Positions 45,184 through 55,919 of a stretch of 64,000 bases of DNA are shown in pieces. The stretch is from an uncultured Pelagibacteraceae bacterium (GTDB lineage: Bacteria; Pseudomonadota; Alphaproteobacteria; Pelagibacterales; Pelagibacteraceae). Location of the stretch: assembly GCA_902579105.1 (NCBI GenBank), contig CACHFM010000007.1:1-64000 (forward strand), given 5' to 3'. The notes under the pieces are model-generated. The model did not search any database and was not told the DNA's origin. It saw only the letters and a list, made by a program, of their open reading frames with translations. Position 1 is the first letter of the stretch. Each line of letters opens with the position of its first letter. The translations under genes and the position numbers were made by a program.

Positions 45184-45559
45184 GACTCTCCATTTTTTTA
45201 ATTTCTGATAATATAATAGTAACACTTGAATAAGGTTTTAAGATTGGTGCAGCTCTTCCTTTTGCTCTTGCTCTAAATCTTTTCATCATAATTTTTTTTC
45301 CACAGTATGCTTCTTTAACAATTAGCTTATCAATATCATATTGAAAATTGTTTTCAGCATTTGCTACAGCAGAATTTATTGTTTTTCTAATATCTTTAGT
45401 AATCCTTTTTTCTGAAAATTGTAAATCTCTGATAGCAACATCAACTTTTTTTCCTACAATAGATTTTAATATTGGGTTAAGCTTCCTAACGCTTGATCTA
45501 ATATTATTGTTAATAGATTTAACTATTTTATTGTTTTCTATTCTTTTTTTTTTACTCAT
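45167..45559 (-). CDS. rplV: 50S ribosomal protein L22
   Basis: A 130-aa protein lining the exit tunnel. The family block [10 protein letters not shown] and the tunnel loop [15 protein letters not shown] are present. A-V-A-N-A-E-N-N-F is the helix before the loop. An N-terminal basic run of about 15 residues is slightly longer than in E. coli. It ends 17 bp into rpsC, a typical squeezed junction here. Confidence 0.96.
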   Translation of the reverse strand: MSKKKRIENNKIVKSINNNIRSSVRKLNPILKSIVGKKVDVAIRDLQFSEKRITKDIRKTINSAVANAENNFQYDIDKLIVKEAYCGKKIMMKRFRARAKGRAAPILKPYSSVTIILSEIKKMESHGAKS

Positions 45560-45564
45560 AATTA

Positions 45565-45861
45565 TTACTTTTTATCCGTTGTTTCAGGTTTAGCTTTTTT
45601 ATCTGCTGGTGTATGACCAAAAAAAGTTCTCGTGGGTGCAAATTCACCTAGCTTATGACCAACCATATCTTCTGATACGGTTATAGGTATAAATTTTTTA
45701 CCATTATAAATCTGAAAACTTACTCCAACAAAATCTGGAAGAATTGTAGATTTTCTTGACCAGGTTCTAATAGGTTTCTTTTTCGGGTCATCTTTATATT
45801 TATCAACCTTTTTCATTAAACTCTCTTCAACAAAAGGACCTTTCCATACAGCTCTTGCCAT
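45565..45861 (-). CDS. rpsS: 30S ribosomal protein S19
   Basis: A 98-aa protein of the 30S head. [11 protein letters not shown] starts it. I-K-T-W-S-R-x-S-like [15 protein letters not shown] follows, then [13 protein letters not shown]-x-G-H. The Lys-rich tail after A-D-K-K is usual. The start shares one base with the rplB stop. Confidence 0.97.
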   Translation of the reverse strand: MARAVWKGPFVEESLMKKVDKYKDDPKKKPIRTWSRKSTILPDFVGVSFQIYNGKKFIPITVSEDMVGHKLGEFAPTRTFFGHTPADKKAKPETTDKK

Positions 45862-46700
45862 TACTTTGTATCCTTCCTTTTGTTTCTTCTTTTAACAATA
45901 AATTTGTCTGTTCTTTTATTATCTCTAGTTTTTAATCCTTTAGCTGATTGACCAGTAGGAGAAACTGGATGTCTACCTCCAGCAGATTTACCTTCACCTC
46001 CACCGTGTGGATGATCCACTGGATTTTTTACTACTCCTCTAGTATGAGGTCTTCTACCTAACCATCTTGATCTTCCGGCCTTACCGATTTTGATATTTTT
46101 TTGATCTGGATTGCTTAAAACTCCTATTGATGCCATTGCTCTTGAATCTATTTTTCTAACTTCTCCTGAAGCCAATTTAATCAAACTATAATTTCCATCC
46201 AATCCGGTTATAGTTACAGATGAGCCTGCAGATCTTGCAATTTTACCACCGCCTCCAGGCTGGATTTCAACATTATGAATGTTTATTCCAACAGGAATAT
46301 CTTGTAATGGCATACAATTACCAACTTTTATTTCTTTTTTGACTCCATTTTCTATCTCGTCCCCAACATTAATTTTTTGTGGCGCTAAATAATAAGCATG
46401 TTTTCCATCTTCAAACTTTACAAGCATTATGTAACAAGATCTATTTGGGTCATATTCTATTCTTTCTACTGATGCTTTCATGTCAAATTTTTTACGATAA
46501 AAATCTACATGTCTGTACATTTTTTTATGACCTCCAGCTCTATTTATGGATGTAATATGACCATTATTATTTCTACCTTTCATAGATTTTTTTGCAGATA
46601 CAAGAGATTTAAAAGGTTTTCCTTTCCATAAATTAGTTCTATCAACTAAAATAGTTCCTCTAGTAGATTTTGTGTATGGTTTGAAAGTTTTTAATGCCAT
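45861..46700 (-). CDS. rplB: 50S ribosomal protein L2
   Basis: A 279-aa protein essential for peptidyl transfer and subunit association. It is close to E. coli length (273). N-N[18 protein letters not shown] and the C-terminal G[15 protein letters not shown] box are fully conserved, including the His of the G-G-G-E-G loop. R-S-A-G-S-S-V-T-I is present. It follows rplW after 3 nt. Confidence 0.98.
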   Translation of the reverse strand: MALKTFKPYTKSTRGTILVDRTNLWKGKPFKSLVSAKKSMKGRNNNGHITSINRAGGHKKMYRHVDFYRKKFDMKASVERIEYDPNRSCYIMLVKFEDGKHAYYLAPQKINVGDEIENGVKKEIKVGNCMPLQDIPVGINIHNVEIQPGGGGKIARSAGSSVTITGLDGNYSLIKLASGEVRKIDSRAMASIGVLSNPDQKNIKIGKAGRSRWLGRRPHTRGVVKNPVDHPHGGGEGKSAGGRHPVSPTGQSAKGLKTRDNKRTDKFIVKRRNKRKDTK

Positions 46701-46703
46701 GTG

Positions 46704-46997
46704 TTAAATACCAGTAGTCAAATCTATGCTTTGACCTTTTTTTAGAGTTATTATTGCTTTTTTAAAACCAGAAACTTTAACTTTTTTACCTCTAGTAAGT
46801 TTAATCCTATTTTGTTTGTTAATAATATTGATCTTAGTCACATTAACTTTAAAAATTTTTTCAATATTTTTTTTTAAATTTTTTTTATTTGCATTTGAAG
46901 GTATTTTAAAAACAATTTTATTTAAATCAGACAAATTAGTAGATTTTTCAGTTACAATTGGGGAAAGTATTTTGTCGTATAAATGTATTTTATTCAT
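46704..46997 (-). CDS. rplW: 50S ribosomal protein L23
   Basis: A 97-aa protein at the tunnel exit and docking site for trigger factor. I-L-S-P-I-V-T-E-K-S-T begins it. I-E-K-I-F-K-V-N-V-T-K-I-N is the conserved helix-strand, and the end is G-Q-S-I-D-L. It follows rplD after 1 nt. Confidence 0.96.
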   Translation of the reverse strand: MNKIHLYDKILSPIVTEKSTNLSDLNKIVFKIPSNANKKNLKKNIEKIFKVNVTKINIINKQNRIKLTRGKKVKVSGFKKAIITLKKGQSIDLTTGI

Positions 46998-46998
46998 T

Positions 46999-47622
46999 TT
47001 ATGAATATCTCTTTTCTAATTCTTTTACTGAACTTTCAGTAAAAACAATTTTTTTAAATTTAACTATGTCATATGCACTAAAATGATTAACATCTGTAAC
47101 TTTTACATTTGGAATATTTCTTATGGATTTTTCAATCTTTTCTTTTGAGATCTTATCTAGTATAATTAAAGAACTCGTTATTTCTAATTTTTGAATAATG
47201 GTGCTCATTTCTTTTGTCTTTTTAATTTCAGTATTAAAATCACTTAAAATTAATAAGTTTTTATGATTATTTTTTTCAGTAATAAGTGAGGCTATACTTA
47301 GTTTTTTTTCACTTTTATTTAATTTTCGTTTCTTATAAGCTAATTCACCTTTTGGGCCATGTGCAACACCTCCACCAACAAAAATTGGTGCTTTTTTACT
47401 TGCATGTCTAGCTCCACCAGTTCCTTTTTGAGCATAAATCTTTGATGTTGGACCCTTAACTTCATTTTGTTGTTTAGTTTTTGCGTGTCTACCTTTATAA
47501 TTTGCATTTGTCTTGTATAATACTCTACTTACAAGTTTGTTATTAATCTTAGCTGAAAAGATTTTATCTAATACTTCAATCGTATCTTTTTTTCCGTTTA
47601 TATTTATTTTATCTAATTTCAT
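46999..47622 (-). CDS. rplD: 50S ribosomal protein L4
   Basis: A 207-aa protein whose extended loop lines the tunnel. Q-K-G-T-G-G-A-R-H-A-S-K-K-A-P-I-F-V-G-G-G-V-A is the loop, interrupted here by dashes only. The K-R-K-L-N-K-S-E-K-K block follows. In E. coli L4 represses the S10 operon at the leader upstream of rpsJ. Here fusA abuts rpsJ, so that leader cannot exist. The start shares one base with the rplC stop. Confidence 0.96.
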   Translation of the reverse strand: MKLDKININGKKDTIEVLDKIFSAKINNKLVSRVLYKTNANYKGRHAKTKQQNEVKGPTSKIYAQKGTGGARHASKKAPIFVGGGVAHGPKGELAYKKRKLNKSEKKLSIASLITEKNNHKNLLILSDFNTEIKKTKEMSTIIQKLEITSSLIILDKISKEKIEKSIRNIPNVKVTDVNHFSAYDIVKFKKIVFTESSVKELEKRYS

Positions 47623-48332
47623 TATTTTTTCTTTTTGTCAGGAGTTTTTTTTGCTTTTTCAGATAAATCAATTTTCTCCATTATTGTCATTTTATTAATA
47701 TTTTTAACAGATTGTTTCACCATAACTTCAGTATTTTTTGAACCTGGTATAGATCCTTTTAAATATAACAACTCATTTTCTAAATCAGTTTTAACTATTT
47801 CTATATTTTGCATTGTTCTAAATTTATCGCCCATATGACCAGCCATTTTTTTTCCTTTAAAAACTTTCCCTGGATCTTGGCTATGTCCTGTTGAACCATG
47901 AGCTCTATGTGAAACTGACACTCCATGACTAGCTCTCAAACCAGAAAAATTATGTCTTTTCATTGATCCTGCAAAACCTTTACCTATAGTTTTTGATCTA
48001 GTATCAACAAATTTAATATCTTTAAATATTTCTAAACCAAATTCGTTACCTTCTTTATAGACTTCAGTATCTTTAATTCTAAATTCCTTAAGTTTTTTCT
48101 TAGCTTCTGTATTTTTTTTAGAAAAGACACCTTTCATTGCTTTTGATAGTTTTGAATTTTTAATTTTTCCATAACCAAGTTGAACTGCTTTATATCCTCT
48201 TTTTTCTTCTTCAATTACTTGAATAACTCTAGCTTTTTCAACTTTTAAGACTGTAACAGGTACTAATTGACCAGTTTTATAAAACTCTCTGGTCATTCCA
48301 ATTTTTTTTCCTAATAATGCTATCTCAGTCAT
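47622..48332 (-). CDS. rplC: 50S ribosomal protein L3
   Basis: A 236-aa early assembly protein near the peptidyl-transferase centre. [10 protein letters not shown] begins it. [15 protein letters not shown] is followed by the [15 protein letters not shown] block and [16 protein letters not shown] Lys-rich tail of about 20 residues extends beyond the E. coli end. rpsJ ends 2 nt upstream. Confidence 0.97.
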   Translation of the reverse strand: MTEIALLGKKIGMTREFYKTGQLVPVTVLKVEKARVIQVIEEEKRGYKAVQLGYGKIKNSKLSKAMKGVFSKKNTEAKKKLKEFRIKDTEVYKEGNEFGLEIFKDIKFVDTRSKTIGKGFAGSMKRHNFSGLRASHGVSVSHRAHGSTGHSQDPGKVFKGKKMAGHMGDKFRTMQNIEIVKTDLENELLYLKGSIPGSKNTEVMVKQSVKNINKMTIMEKIDLSEKAKKTPDKKKK

Positions 48333-48334
48333 AA

Positions 48335-48643
48335 CTATATTTTAATCTCCACATCTACTCCTGAAGCCAAATCTAGTTTCATTAAAGCTTCTACTGTTTG
48401 TGGAGTTGGTTCTATGATATCAATTAATCTTTTGTGTGTTCTTGACTCAAATTGTTCTCTACTTTTTTTATCTATATGAGGAGATCTAAGTACTGTATAT
48501 TTTTCAATTTTAGTTGGTAAAGGAATAGGGCCTTTGATAATAGCGCCAGTTCTTTTAACTGTATTTACTATTTCCTCTGTTGAAGCATCTAAAATTTTAT
48601 TGTCGTATGCTCTAAGTTTAATTCTAATATTTTGTTTTTCCAT
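48335..48643 (-). CDS. rpsJ: 30S ribosomal protein S10
   Basis: A 102-aa protein that also serves as the NusE antitermination factor. I-R-I-K-L-R-A-Y-D and [17 protein letters not shown] are diagnostic. The open frame begins at 48655, but those four codons lie inside fusA. The ATG at 48643 (M-E-K-Q-N) gives normal length and lies 1 nt past the fusA stop. In most proteobacteria tuf would lie between fusA and rpsJ. Confidence 0.96.
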   Translation of the reverse strand: MEKQNIRIKLRAYDNKILDASTEEIVNTVKRTGAIIKGPIPLPTKIEKYTVLRSPHIDKKSREQFESRTHKRLIDIIEPTPQTVEALMKLDLASGVDVEIKI

Positions 48644-48644
48644 A

Positions 48645-50723
48645 TTACCCTGCAATTTTTTTAGTTACTTCATCTTGAACATTTTGAGGAACTTTTGAAT
48701 AATGATCAAAAAACATAGAATATTGAGCTCTACCTTGTGACATTGATCTTAAATTATTTATGTATCCAAACATATTAGCTAAAGGAACCATTGCAGTAAT
48801 TACTGTTGCATTTCCTCTTTGTTCTTGTGTACTTATTTGGCCTCTTCTACTATTTAAATCTCCGATAACATCTCCCATGTAGTCTTCTGGTGTTACTACT
48901 TCGACTCTCATAACTGGTTCTAATAATTTTAAGCCACCTTTTGTACAAGCTTCTTTAAAACATGCTCTACTAGCTAATTCAAAAGCTAGCACACTAGAGT
49001 CAACGTCATGATGTAATCCATCTAAAATCGTTACTTTATAATCGATCATAGGAAAGCCAGCCAAAATTCCACCATCAGAAATTGTTTCAATACCTTTTTC
49101 AACTCCTGGAATAAATTCTTTTGGTATAGCACCACCTTTAATTTTACTTTCAACCTCTCTACCTTTTCCAGGTTCTTGTGGTTCAACAAGTAATTTAACT
49201 TTAGCGAATTGGCCTGCACCACCACTTTGTTTTTTGTGTGTATATTCAACTTCAGAAGCTGACTCGATAGTTTCTCTATAAGCTACTTGAGGAGCACCAA
49301 CATTTGCTTCAACTTTAAATTCTCTTTTCATTCTATCAACGATTATATCTAAATGTAATTCTCCCATACCTTTAATAATTGTTTGTCCAGACTCTTCATC
49401 TGAAGTTACTCTAAATGATGGATCTTCTTTTGCTAATCTACCTAAAGCTTCACCCATTTTTTCTTGGTCTGCTTTTGTTTTTGGTTCAACAGCAATTTCA
49501 ATAACAGGATCTGGAAATTCCATTGGTTCCAGTAAAACTGGATTTTCTTTATCACATAAAGTGTGACCAGTAATTGTATATTTTAATCCTGCTAAGGCAA
49601 CAATATCACCTGCGTTTGCTTCTTTAATGTCTTCTCTAGAATTTGCATGCATTAATAGCATTCTTCCGACTCTTTCTTCTTTTTCTTTTGATGAATTAAA
49701 AACTGCTGTTCCTGTTTTAATTGTACCAGAATATATTCTTATAAAAGTTAATGATCCAACAAATGGATCATTTGCTACTTTAAACGCTAAAGCAGAAAAT
49801 GGAGTATTATCTTCAAATTTCATTTCCATTTCATCTTCAGTGCCTAATTTAGTTCCTTTAATTGATCCAATATCAATAGGACTAGGTAGATAATTTACTA
49901 CTGCATCAAGTAATGGTTGCACGCCTTTATTTTTAAATGCTGACCCTGTCAAAATTGGAACAAAACTGAAATTTAAAGTTCCCTTTCTTATACATTTTAT
50001 TAAATCTTCTTCTTTAATATCCTCACCATTTAAATAAGCTTCCATTAATTTTTCATCTTGCTCGACGGCTGTTTCGATTAATTCAGTTCTATATTTTTGT
50101 GAAATTTCTTTTAAATCATCAGGAATTTCCTTGTATTCCCACTCAGCTCCAAGCGCTTCATTTTTCCAAATTTGAGCCTTCATTTTAACCAAATCGACAA
50201 CTCCTGTTAACGATGCTTCTATACCAATTGGAACTTGCATTACCAAAGGTTTTGAACCAAGTCTGTCTCTTATCATGTCAACACATCTAAAAAAATCTGC
50301 ACCTGTTCTGTCTAATTTGTTTACAAAACAAATTCTTGGGACTTTATATTTATCAGCTTGCCTCCAAACAGTTTCTGATTGTGGTTCTACACCTGCTACT
50401 CCATCAAATACAGCAACAGCGCCGTCTAATACTTTTAGAGATCTTTCAACTTCAATTGTAAAATCTACGTGACCTGGAGTATCAATAATATTAATTCTAT
50501 GTTCGTTCCAAAAACAAGTTGTTGCAGCTGAAGTTATTGTAATACCTCTTTCTTGCTCTTGCTCCATCCAATCCATAGTGGCAGCGCCATCATGAACTTC
50601 ACCTATTTTATGGCTTTTTCCAGTATAATATAAAACTCTTTCAGTAGTAGTAGTCTTACCAGCATCTATATGAGCCATAATTCCAATATTTCTATATTTT
50701 TCTAATGTATGAGTTCTGGCCAT
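48645..50723 (-). CDS. fusA: Elongation factor G
   Basis: A 692-aa GTPase that drives ribosome translocation. The G1 loop is [12 protein letters not shown] near residue 20. G3 is D-T-P-G-H-V-D-F and G4 is [13 protein letters not shown] is the switch I effector region. Domain IV ends in the H-D-V-D-S-S loop that reaches the decoding site. Length is standard. It lies 6 nt after rpsG, and rpsJ starts 1 nt after its stop. Confidence 0.98.
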   Translation of the reverse strand: MARTHTLEKYRNIGIMAHIDAGKTTTTERVLYYTGKSHKIGEVHDGAATMDWMEQEQERGITITSAATTCFWNEHRINIIDTPGHVDFTIEVERSLKVLDGAVAVFDGVAGVEPQSETVWRQADKYKVPRICFVNKLDRTGADFFRCVDMIRDRLGSKPLVMQVPIGIEASLTGVVDLVKMKAQIWKNEALGAEWEYKEIPDDLKEISQKYRTELIETAVEQDEKLMEAYLNGEDIKEEDLIKCIRKGTLNFSFVPILTGSAFKNKGVQPLLDAVVNYLPSPIDIGSIKGTKLGTEDEMEMKFEDNTPFSALAFKVANDPFVGSLTFIRIYSGTIKTGTAVFNSSKEKEERVGRMLLMHANSREDIKEANAGDIVALAGLKYTITGHTLCDKENPVLLEPMEFPDPVIEIAVEPKTKADQEKMGEALGRLAKEDPSFRVTSDEESGQTIIKGMGELHLDIIVDRMKREFKVEANVGAPQVAYRETIESASEVEYTHKKQSGGAGQFAKVKLLVEPQEPGKGREVESKIKGGAIPKEFIPGVEKGIETISDGGILAGFPMIDYKVTILDGLHHDVDSSVLAFELASRACFKEACTKGGLKLLEPVMRVEVVTPEDYMGDVIGDLNSRRGQISTQEQRGNATVITAMVPLANMFGYINNLRSMSQGRAQYSMFFDHYSKVPQNVQDEVTKKIAG

Positions 50724-50729
50724 AATTCC

Positions 50730-51200
50730 TTACCACCTAAAATGTGCAAAAGCCTTATTTGACTCTGCCATCTTATGTACATCCTCTCTTTTTTTAACTG
50801 CAGCACCTTTTTTTTCGTAAGCATCGAAAAGTTCATTAAAAATTTTATCTGACATATGCTTATCTTTTCTTTTTCTTGCTGAGTCTACTAGCCATCTAAT
50901 CGCTAAAGCTTGCGCTCTTTTACTTTTAACTTCTACTGGAACTTGATAAGTCGCACCACCAACTCTTCTTGATCTAACTTCAACAGTAGGTTTGATATTA
51001 TTTATTGCTTCATTAAAAACATTTATTGGTTCATCTTTTGTTTTTTTTTTAATTTTATCAATCGCATCATAAACAATTTTAGCAGCAACACCCCTCTTAC
51101 CATCATACATTATATTATTTATAAGCTTAGGAATTATTATGGATTTAAACTTTGGATCTGGAACAACATTTTTTTTAGGTTGAGTTTTTTTTCTAGACAT
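50730..51200 (-). CDS. rpsG: 30S ribosomal protein S7
   Basis: A 156-aa primary assembly protein of the 30S head. M-S-R-K-K-x-x start, D-P-K-F-K-S-x-x-I-x-K-L-I-N and the helix R-R-V-G-G-A-T-Y-Q-V-P-V-E-V are typical. A-F-A-H-F-R-W closes it, the usual end of the bacterial protein. It shares one base with rpsL and is followed by fusA. Confidence 0.98.
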   Translation of the reverse strand: MSRKKTQPKKNVVPDPKFKSIIIPKLINNIMYDGKRGVAAKIVYDAIDKIKKKTKDEPINVFNEAINNIKPTVEVRSRRVGGATYQVPVEVKSKRAQALAIRWLVDSARKRKDKHMSDKIFNELFDAYEKKGAAVKKREDVHKMAESNKAFAHFRW

Positions 51201-51571
51201 TATTTACCTTTTTTAGTTCCGTATAAAGATCTTCTTTTCTTTCTATTAGCAACACCTTGGGTATCTAGATTTCCTCTTAGAATATGATAACGTACACCTG
51301 GTAAATCTTTAACTCTACCACCTCTAATTAAAACAACAGAGTGTTCTTGAAGATTATGACCTTCACCTGGAATATAAGCTGTTACTTCAAAACCGTTTGA
51401 CAATCTTACCCTAGCGACCTTTCTTAATGCTGAATTAGGTTTTTTGGGAGTAGTGGTATAAACTTTAACGCAAACACCTCTCTTTAAAGGCTGCTTTTGT
51501 AATGCTGGCACTTTGTTCCTTGATGCCTGTTTAACTCTTTTTTTCCTTAACAACTGATTTATAGTTGGCAT
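51200..51571 (-). CDS. rpsL: 30S ribosomal protein S12
   Basis: A 123-aa decoding-centre protein of standard length. K-K-P-N-S-A-L-R-K and [12 protein letters not shown] carry the wild-type lysines at the two classic streptomycin-resistance sites, so no resistance change is seen. H-N-L-Q-E-H-S-V-V lies between. It is the first gene after the 168-bp spacer downstream of rpoC, which holds a structured leader. Confidence 0.98.
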   Translation of the reverse strand: MPTINQLLRKKRVKQASRNKVPALQKQPLKRGVCVKVYTTTPKKPNSALRKVARVRLSNGFEVTAYIPGEGHNLQEHSVVLIRGGRVKDLPGVRYHILRGNLDTQGVANRKKRRSLYGTKKGK

Positions 51572-51739
51572 AAATTTTTTAAATTAATTAGTTTAATTTT
51601 TAGATGAAAATAACTGACAGGTTATTTTATGGCAGCGTTTAGTACTATTAGCAGGTACTACATTCCAACCAAAAACATCGCCAAATTACTTATTAATATG
51701 ACTTTGTCAAACTAAAAGTTCAATTATTAAGTGATATTT
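51572..51739 (-). promoter_or_regulatory. rpoC-rpsL spacer: structured leader and candidate promoter
   Basis: This is the largest gene-free stretch in the window. On the minus strand a perfect -35 TTGACA lies at 51710-51705, with only a weak -10 (TAATTT) 16 bp on. Further down come two stems. The first is TAGTAC/GTACTA (51655-51660 with 51640-51645, 9-nt loop). The second is AAAATAAC/GTTATTTT (51621-51628 with 51607-51614, 6-nt loop). The rpsL ATG at 51571 is 35 nt past the second stem. There is no U-run after it, so a terminator is unlikely. A leader for str-operon control is the better guess. Confidence 0.5.
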
Positions 51740-54700
51740 TTATTGATTTACCGGTGTTTCTGAAGGTTCAGGTGTTTCAATTTTTTCCTGTTCTGCAATA
51801 AAATTATTATCGTCCTCAAGAGCTTTTTGGTTCCATTTATTTTTTATACTTCCAGTACCAGCAGGAACTAATCTTCCAACTATTACGTTTTCTTTTAAAC
51901 CATTCAATGGATCTGTTTTACCTTTAATCGCTGCATCGGTAAGTACTCTGGTAGTTTCTTGAAATGATGCTGCTGAAATAAATGACTCTGTTTGTAAAGA
52001 AGCTTTAGTTATACCCATTAATATTCTTTCACCAACTGCAGGGTTTTTTCCTTCAGCAACGAGTTTTTCATTTACATTTTCAAATTTAATTCTTTCAACT
52101 ATTTCTCCAGGTAAATATTTTGAGTCTCCAGAAACTTTAACTTCAACTTTTTTTAGCATTTGTCTTAAAATTGTCTCAATGTGTTTGTCGTTTATAATTA
52201 CCCCTTGTAATCTATAAACTTCTTGAACTTGGTTTACAAAATACTCTGTTAATTCCTTAATACCTAATATTCTCAATATATCATGTGGTAAAGGTTGACC
52301 GTCCAACAAGTATTCGCCTTTCTGGATTTTTTCTCCTGGATTAAAGTTAATATGTTTTCCTTTTGGAATTAAATAATTTGAAGCTTCTGATCCATCTTCA
52401 GGAACAATAGATACTTTTTGTTTGCCTCTTACTTCTTTTCCAAAAACAACTTGTCCATCATTTTCAGCTATAATAGCGCTGTCTTTAGCTTTTCTTGCTT
52501 CAAATAATTCTGCTACTCTTGGAAGGCCTCCTGTAATATCTTTAGTTTTTGTTGTTTCTTTTGGAAGTCTGGCAATTACATCACCAGCATAAACTTTTTG
52601 ACCATCTTTTATAGAAAGAATTGAGTCTGGAACTAGATAATATCTTGCTTCATTATCATCTGCTTTTTTAATTACTTTTCCTTTTTCATCTCTTAAAGTA
52701 ATTCTTGGTTTTAAGTCTGTACTTTTTGATTGTGCTCTCCAATCAATTACTGACTTAGAAGAAATTCCTGTTGCATCGTCAGTAGTTTCTTGAATAGAAA
52801 CGCCATCTATCAAATCTACAAAACTTGCAATACCACTTTTTTCTGCGATTACTGGAGTAGTATAAGGATCCCACTCACAAATTTTTGTATTTGCTTTAAC
52901 TTTATCACCATTATTAAAAAATAATTTTGATCCATATGACACTTTATATACAGCTATTTGAACACCATTGTTATCTTCTATTGAAAGTTGAGTGTTTCTA
53001 CCCATTACAATAAGATTTTTCTTTGAGTCTTCTAAAATATTAGAATTTATAATTTTAAGGACTCCTTCGCTTTTAGTTATAATCTGTGAGTCTTGTTTTA
53101 CTGATGCGGTACCTCCGACATGGAAAGTTCTCATAGTTAACTGTGTGCCTGGTTCACCAATTGATTGGGCTGAAATCATTCCAATTGCTTCACCAACATG
53201 AACCATTTGACCTCTTGATAAGTCTCTTCCATAGGCAGTTGCACAAACACCTTCTTTTGAACCACATGTCATTACAGAATAAACTTTAATTGATTTGACG
53301 CCAGCAGCATCAATTTGATCACATCCTGCTTCATCTATCATTGATAATTTTTTGATTATAACTTTACCAGTCAAAGGGTGTTTAACATCATCAAAAGCAA
53401 CTCTTCCTAAAGCTCTTTCTGATAAACTGACAACTACATTTCCACCTTCTAAAATTTCAGATAATTCTATGAATCCAGGTTTTTTACAATCACATTCTTT
53501 TTTTGTTATGGTTAAATCTTGAGCAACATCACATAATCTTCTGGTTAAATAACCAGAACTTGCAGTTTTAAGCGCTGTATCAGCTAAACCTTTTCTGGCA
53601 CCATGAGTAGAGTTAAAATATTCTAAAGCTGTTAAACCTTCTTTAAAGTTTGATATAATTGGACTTTCAATAATTTCACCTGATGGTTTTGCTATCAAAC
53701 CTCTCATGCCAGCTAGTTGTTTCATTTGAGCAGCTGATCCTCTGGCACCGCTATCAGCCATCATGAATACTGAATTAATTTTTAAACCTTCTGCTGTTTT
53801 TTCTGTAGCTGAGATACCTTTCATCATTTCACCGGCAACTTTATCTGTACATTTAGACCAAGCATCAACAACTTTGTTATATTTTTCACCTCTAGTAATT
53901 AAACCCTCAGCATATTGTGTTTCGTAATCAGCGATCAATTTTTTAGTATCGTCAATTAGTTGAGTTTTGTTTTGAGGTATTACAAGATCATCTTTACCAA
54001 AAGAAATTCCAGCTTTAAACGCGTGTTTAAATCCTAAGTCTTTAAGTTTATCACAGAATATAACTGTATTTTTTTGACCACAAAATCTAAATACAATATC
54101 GATAATCTCAGAAACTATTTTTTTTGGCAAAAGTCTATCTACTAGAGAAAATTTAATATTACTATTTTTAGGTAACAAGTCGGCTAATAAAAATCTACCT
54201 GCTGTTGATGTATATTTTTCATATTTTTTATTTCCATTTTCATCAATTGTTTCAATTCTAGATATAATAGTACTGTGAACTTTTATTTCACCTGATGATA
54301 AAGCGTAATCAATTTGATCTGCGTTTGTAAAGTATCCAACTGGTTTGTCACTAATAGGTTCTTGAGAAAGATAATAAATACCTAAAATCATATCCTGACT
54401 TGGTACAATAATTGGCTTACCATTAGATGGTGAAAGAATATTATTTGTAGAAAGCATTAATATTCTAGCTTCTAACTGAGCTTCTAAACTTAAAGGAACA
54501 TGGACAGCCATTTGGTCACCATCAAAATCTGCATTAAAAGCAGCGCAAGTTAATGGATGTAATTCTATAGCATCACCTTCAATTAATTTTGGTTCAAATG
54601 CCTGAACACCAAGTCTATGAAGTGTTGGAGCTCTATTAAGTATAACTGGATGTTCTCTTACAATTAGTTCAAGTGCATCCCAAACTGCATTAGTTTCTTT

Positions 54701-55918
54701 TTCAACTAATTTTTTAGCTTGTTTAATTGTAGAAGCCAATCCAAGTTTATTTAGTCTTGCATAAAGAAATGGCTTAAACAATTCTAGTGCCATTTTTTTA
54801 GGTAAACCACATTCATGCAGTTTAAGGTCCGGTCCAACTACAATTACAGATCTTCCTGAATAGTCAACTCTTTTACCTAATAAATTTTGTCTAAATCTTC
54901 CTTGTTTTCCTTTTAACATTTCAGCAAGGGATTTGAGTGGTCTCTTACCTGTTCCAGTAATTACTCTTCCTCTTCTTCCATTATCAAATAAAGCATCAAC
55001 AGATTCTTGAAGCATACGCTTTTCATTACGTACAATTATATCTGGAGCCTTAAGATCCATTAATCTTTTCAATCTATTGTTTCTGTTAATTACTCTTCTA
55101 TAAAGATCATTTAAATCAGATGTAGCAAATCTACCTCCATCTAAGGGTACTAAAGGTCTTAATTCTGGTGGAATAACTGGAACAACTGTTAAAATCATCC
55201 ATTCTGGTTTCTGACCTGTTTCTATAAATGACTCTAAAAGTTTTAATCTTTTAATAGCTCTTTCTTCATTTACCTTAGATTTAGTTTCATTAATAAAACT
55301 AACTAGATTTTTTCTCTCTAGTTCCAAATCTAAATTTTTAAGCATTTCAAGAACTGCCTCAGCTCCTATACCTGCGCTAAAAGCTTCTTCTCCAAATTCA
55401 TCTTGATATTTTGCTAATTCTTCTTCATTAAGAAGTTGATTTTTTTGCAATCCTGTTAAACCAGGCTCAATTACTATAAAGTTTTCAAAATAAAGAACTC
55501 TTTCGATTTCCTTAAGCTTCATATCTACTGCAAGTGCTATTCTACTTGGTAGAGATTTTAAAAACCAAATATGAGCAACAGGCGTTGCTAAATTAATATG
55601 ACCCATTCTTTCTCTACGAACATTTGATTTAGTTACTTCAACACCACATTTTTCACATATAATTCCTCTAAATTTCATACGTTTATATTTTCCACACAAG
55701 CATTCATAATCTTTGATTGGTCCAAATATTCTTGCACAGAATAAACCATCTTTTTCTGGTCTGAAGGTTCTATAATTTATTGTTTCAGGTTTTTTAATCT
55801 CTCCATAAGTCCATGATTTAATCTTTTCGGGGCTAGCAAGAGAAATTTTAATACTATTAAAATTTTGAGCTTCTGAAATTTCTGAATTTTTAAATAAATC
55901 TGTTATTTCTTTTTTCAT
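51740..55918 (-). CDS. rpoC: DNA-directed RNA polymerase subunit beta'
   Basis: A 1392-aa catalytic subunit, close to E. coli (1407). The zinc ribbon near residue 70 has C-L-C-G-K-Y and I-C-E-K-C-G-V-E-V. The active-site Mg2+ loop is [10 protein letters not shown] near residue 460. [12 protein letters not shown] in the bridge helix region and [13 protein letters not shown] in the trigger loop are intact. Near residue 810 a second Cys cluster begins with C-D-C-K. The start lies 1 nt from the rpoB stop. A long Glu/Pro-rich tail ends the protein. Confidence 0.98.
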   Translation of the reverse strand: MKKEITDLFKNSEISEAQNFNSIKISLASPEKIKSWTYGEIKKPETINYRTFRPEKDGLFCARIFGPIKDYECLCGKYKRMKFRGIICEKCGVEVTKSNVRRERMGHINLATPVAHIWFLKSLPSRIALAVDMKLKEIERVLYFENFIVIEPGLTGLQKNQLLNEEELAKYQDEFGEEAFSAGIGAEAVLEMLKNLDLELERKNLVSFINETKSKVNEERAIKRLKLLESFIETGQKPEWMILTVVPVIPPELRPLVPLDGGRFATSDLNDLYRRVINRNNRLKRLMDLKAPDIIVRNEKRMLQESVDALFDNGRRGRVITGTGKRPLKSLAEMLKGKQGRFRQNLLGKRVDYSGRSVIVVGPDLKLHECGLPKKMALELFKPFLYARLNKLGLASTIKQAKKLVEKETNAVWDALELIVREHPVILNRAPTLHRLGVQAFEPKLIEGDAIELHPLTCAAFNADFDGDQMAVHVPLSLEAQLEARILMLSTNNILSPSNGKPIIVPSQDMILGIYYLSQEPISDKPVGYFTNADQIDYALSSGEIKVHSTIISRIETIDENGNKKYEKYTSTAGRFLLADLLPKNSNIKFSLVDRLLPKKIVSEIIDIVFRFCGQKNTVIFCDKLKDLGFKHAFKAGISFGKDDLVIPQNKTQLIDDTKKLIADYETQYAEGLITRGEKYNKVVDAWSKCTDKVAGEMMKGISATEKTAEGLKINSVFMMADSGARGSAAQMKQLAGMRGLIAKPSGEIIESPIISNFKEGLTALEYFNSTHGARKGLADTALKTASSGYLTRRLCDVAQDLTITKKECDCKKPGFIELSEILEGGNVVVSLSERALGRVAFDDVKHPLTGKVIIKKLSMIDEAGCDQIDAAGVKSIKVYSVMTCGSKEGVCATAYGRDLSRGQMVHVGEAIGMISAQSIGEPGTQLTMRTFHVGGTASVKQDSQIITKSEGVLKIINSNILEDSKKNLIVMGRNTQLSIEDNNGVQIAVYKVSYGSKLFFNNGDKVKANTKICEWDPYTTPVIAEKSGIASFVDLIDGVSIQETTDDATGISSKSVIDWRAQSKSTDLKPRITLRDEKGKVIKKADDNEARYYLVPDSILSIKDGQKVYAGDVIARLPKETTKTKDITGGLPRVAELFEARKAKDSAIIAENDGQVVFGKEVRGKQKVSIVPEDGSEASNYLIPKGKHINFNPGEKIQKGEYLLDGQPLPHDILRILGIKELTEYFVNQVQEVYRLQGVIINDKHIETILRQMLKKVEVKVSGDSKYLPGEIVERIKFENVNEKLVAEGKNPAVGERILMGITKASLQTESFISAASFQETTRVLTDAAIKGKTDPLNGLKENVIVGRLVPAGTGSIKNKWNQKALEDDNNFIAEQEKIETPEPSETPVNQ

Positions 55919-55919
55919 T

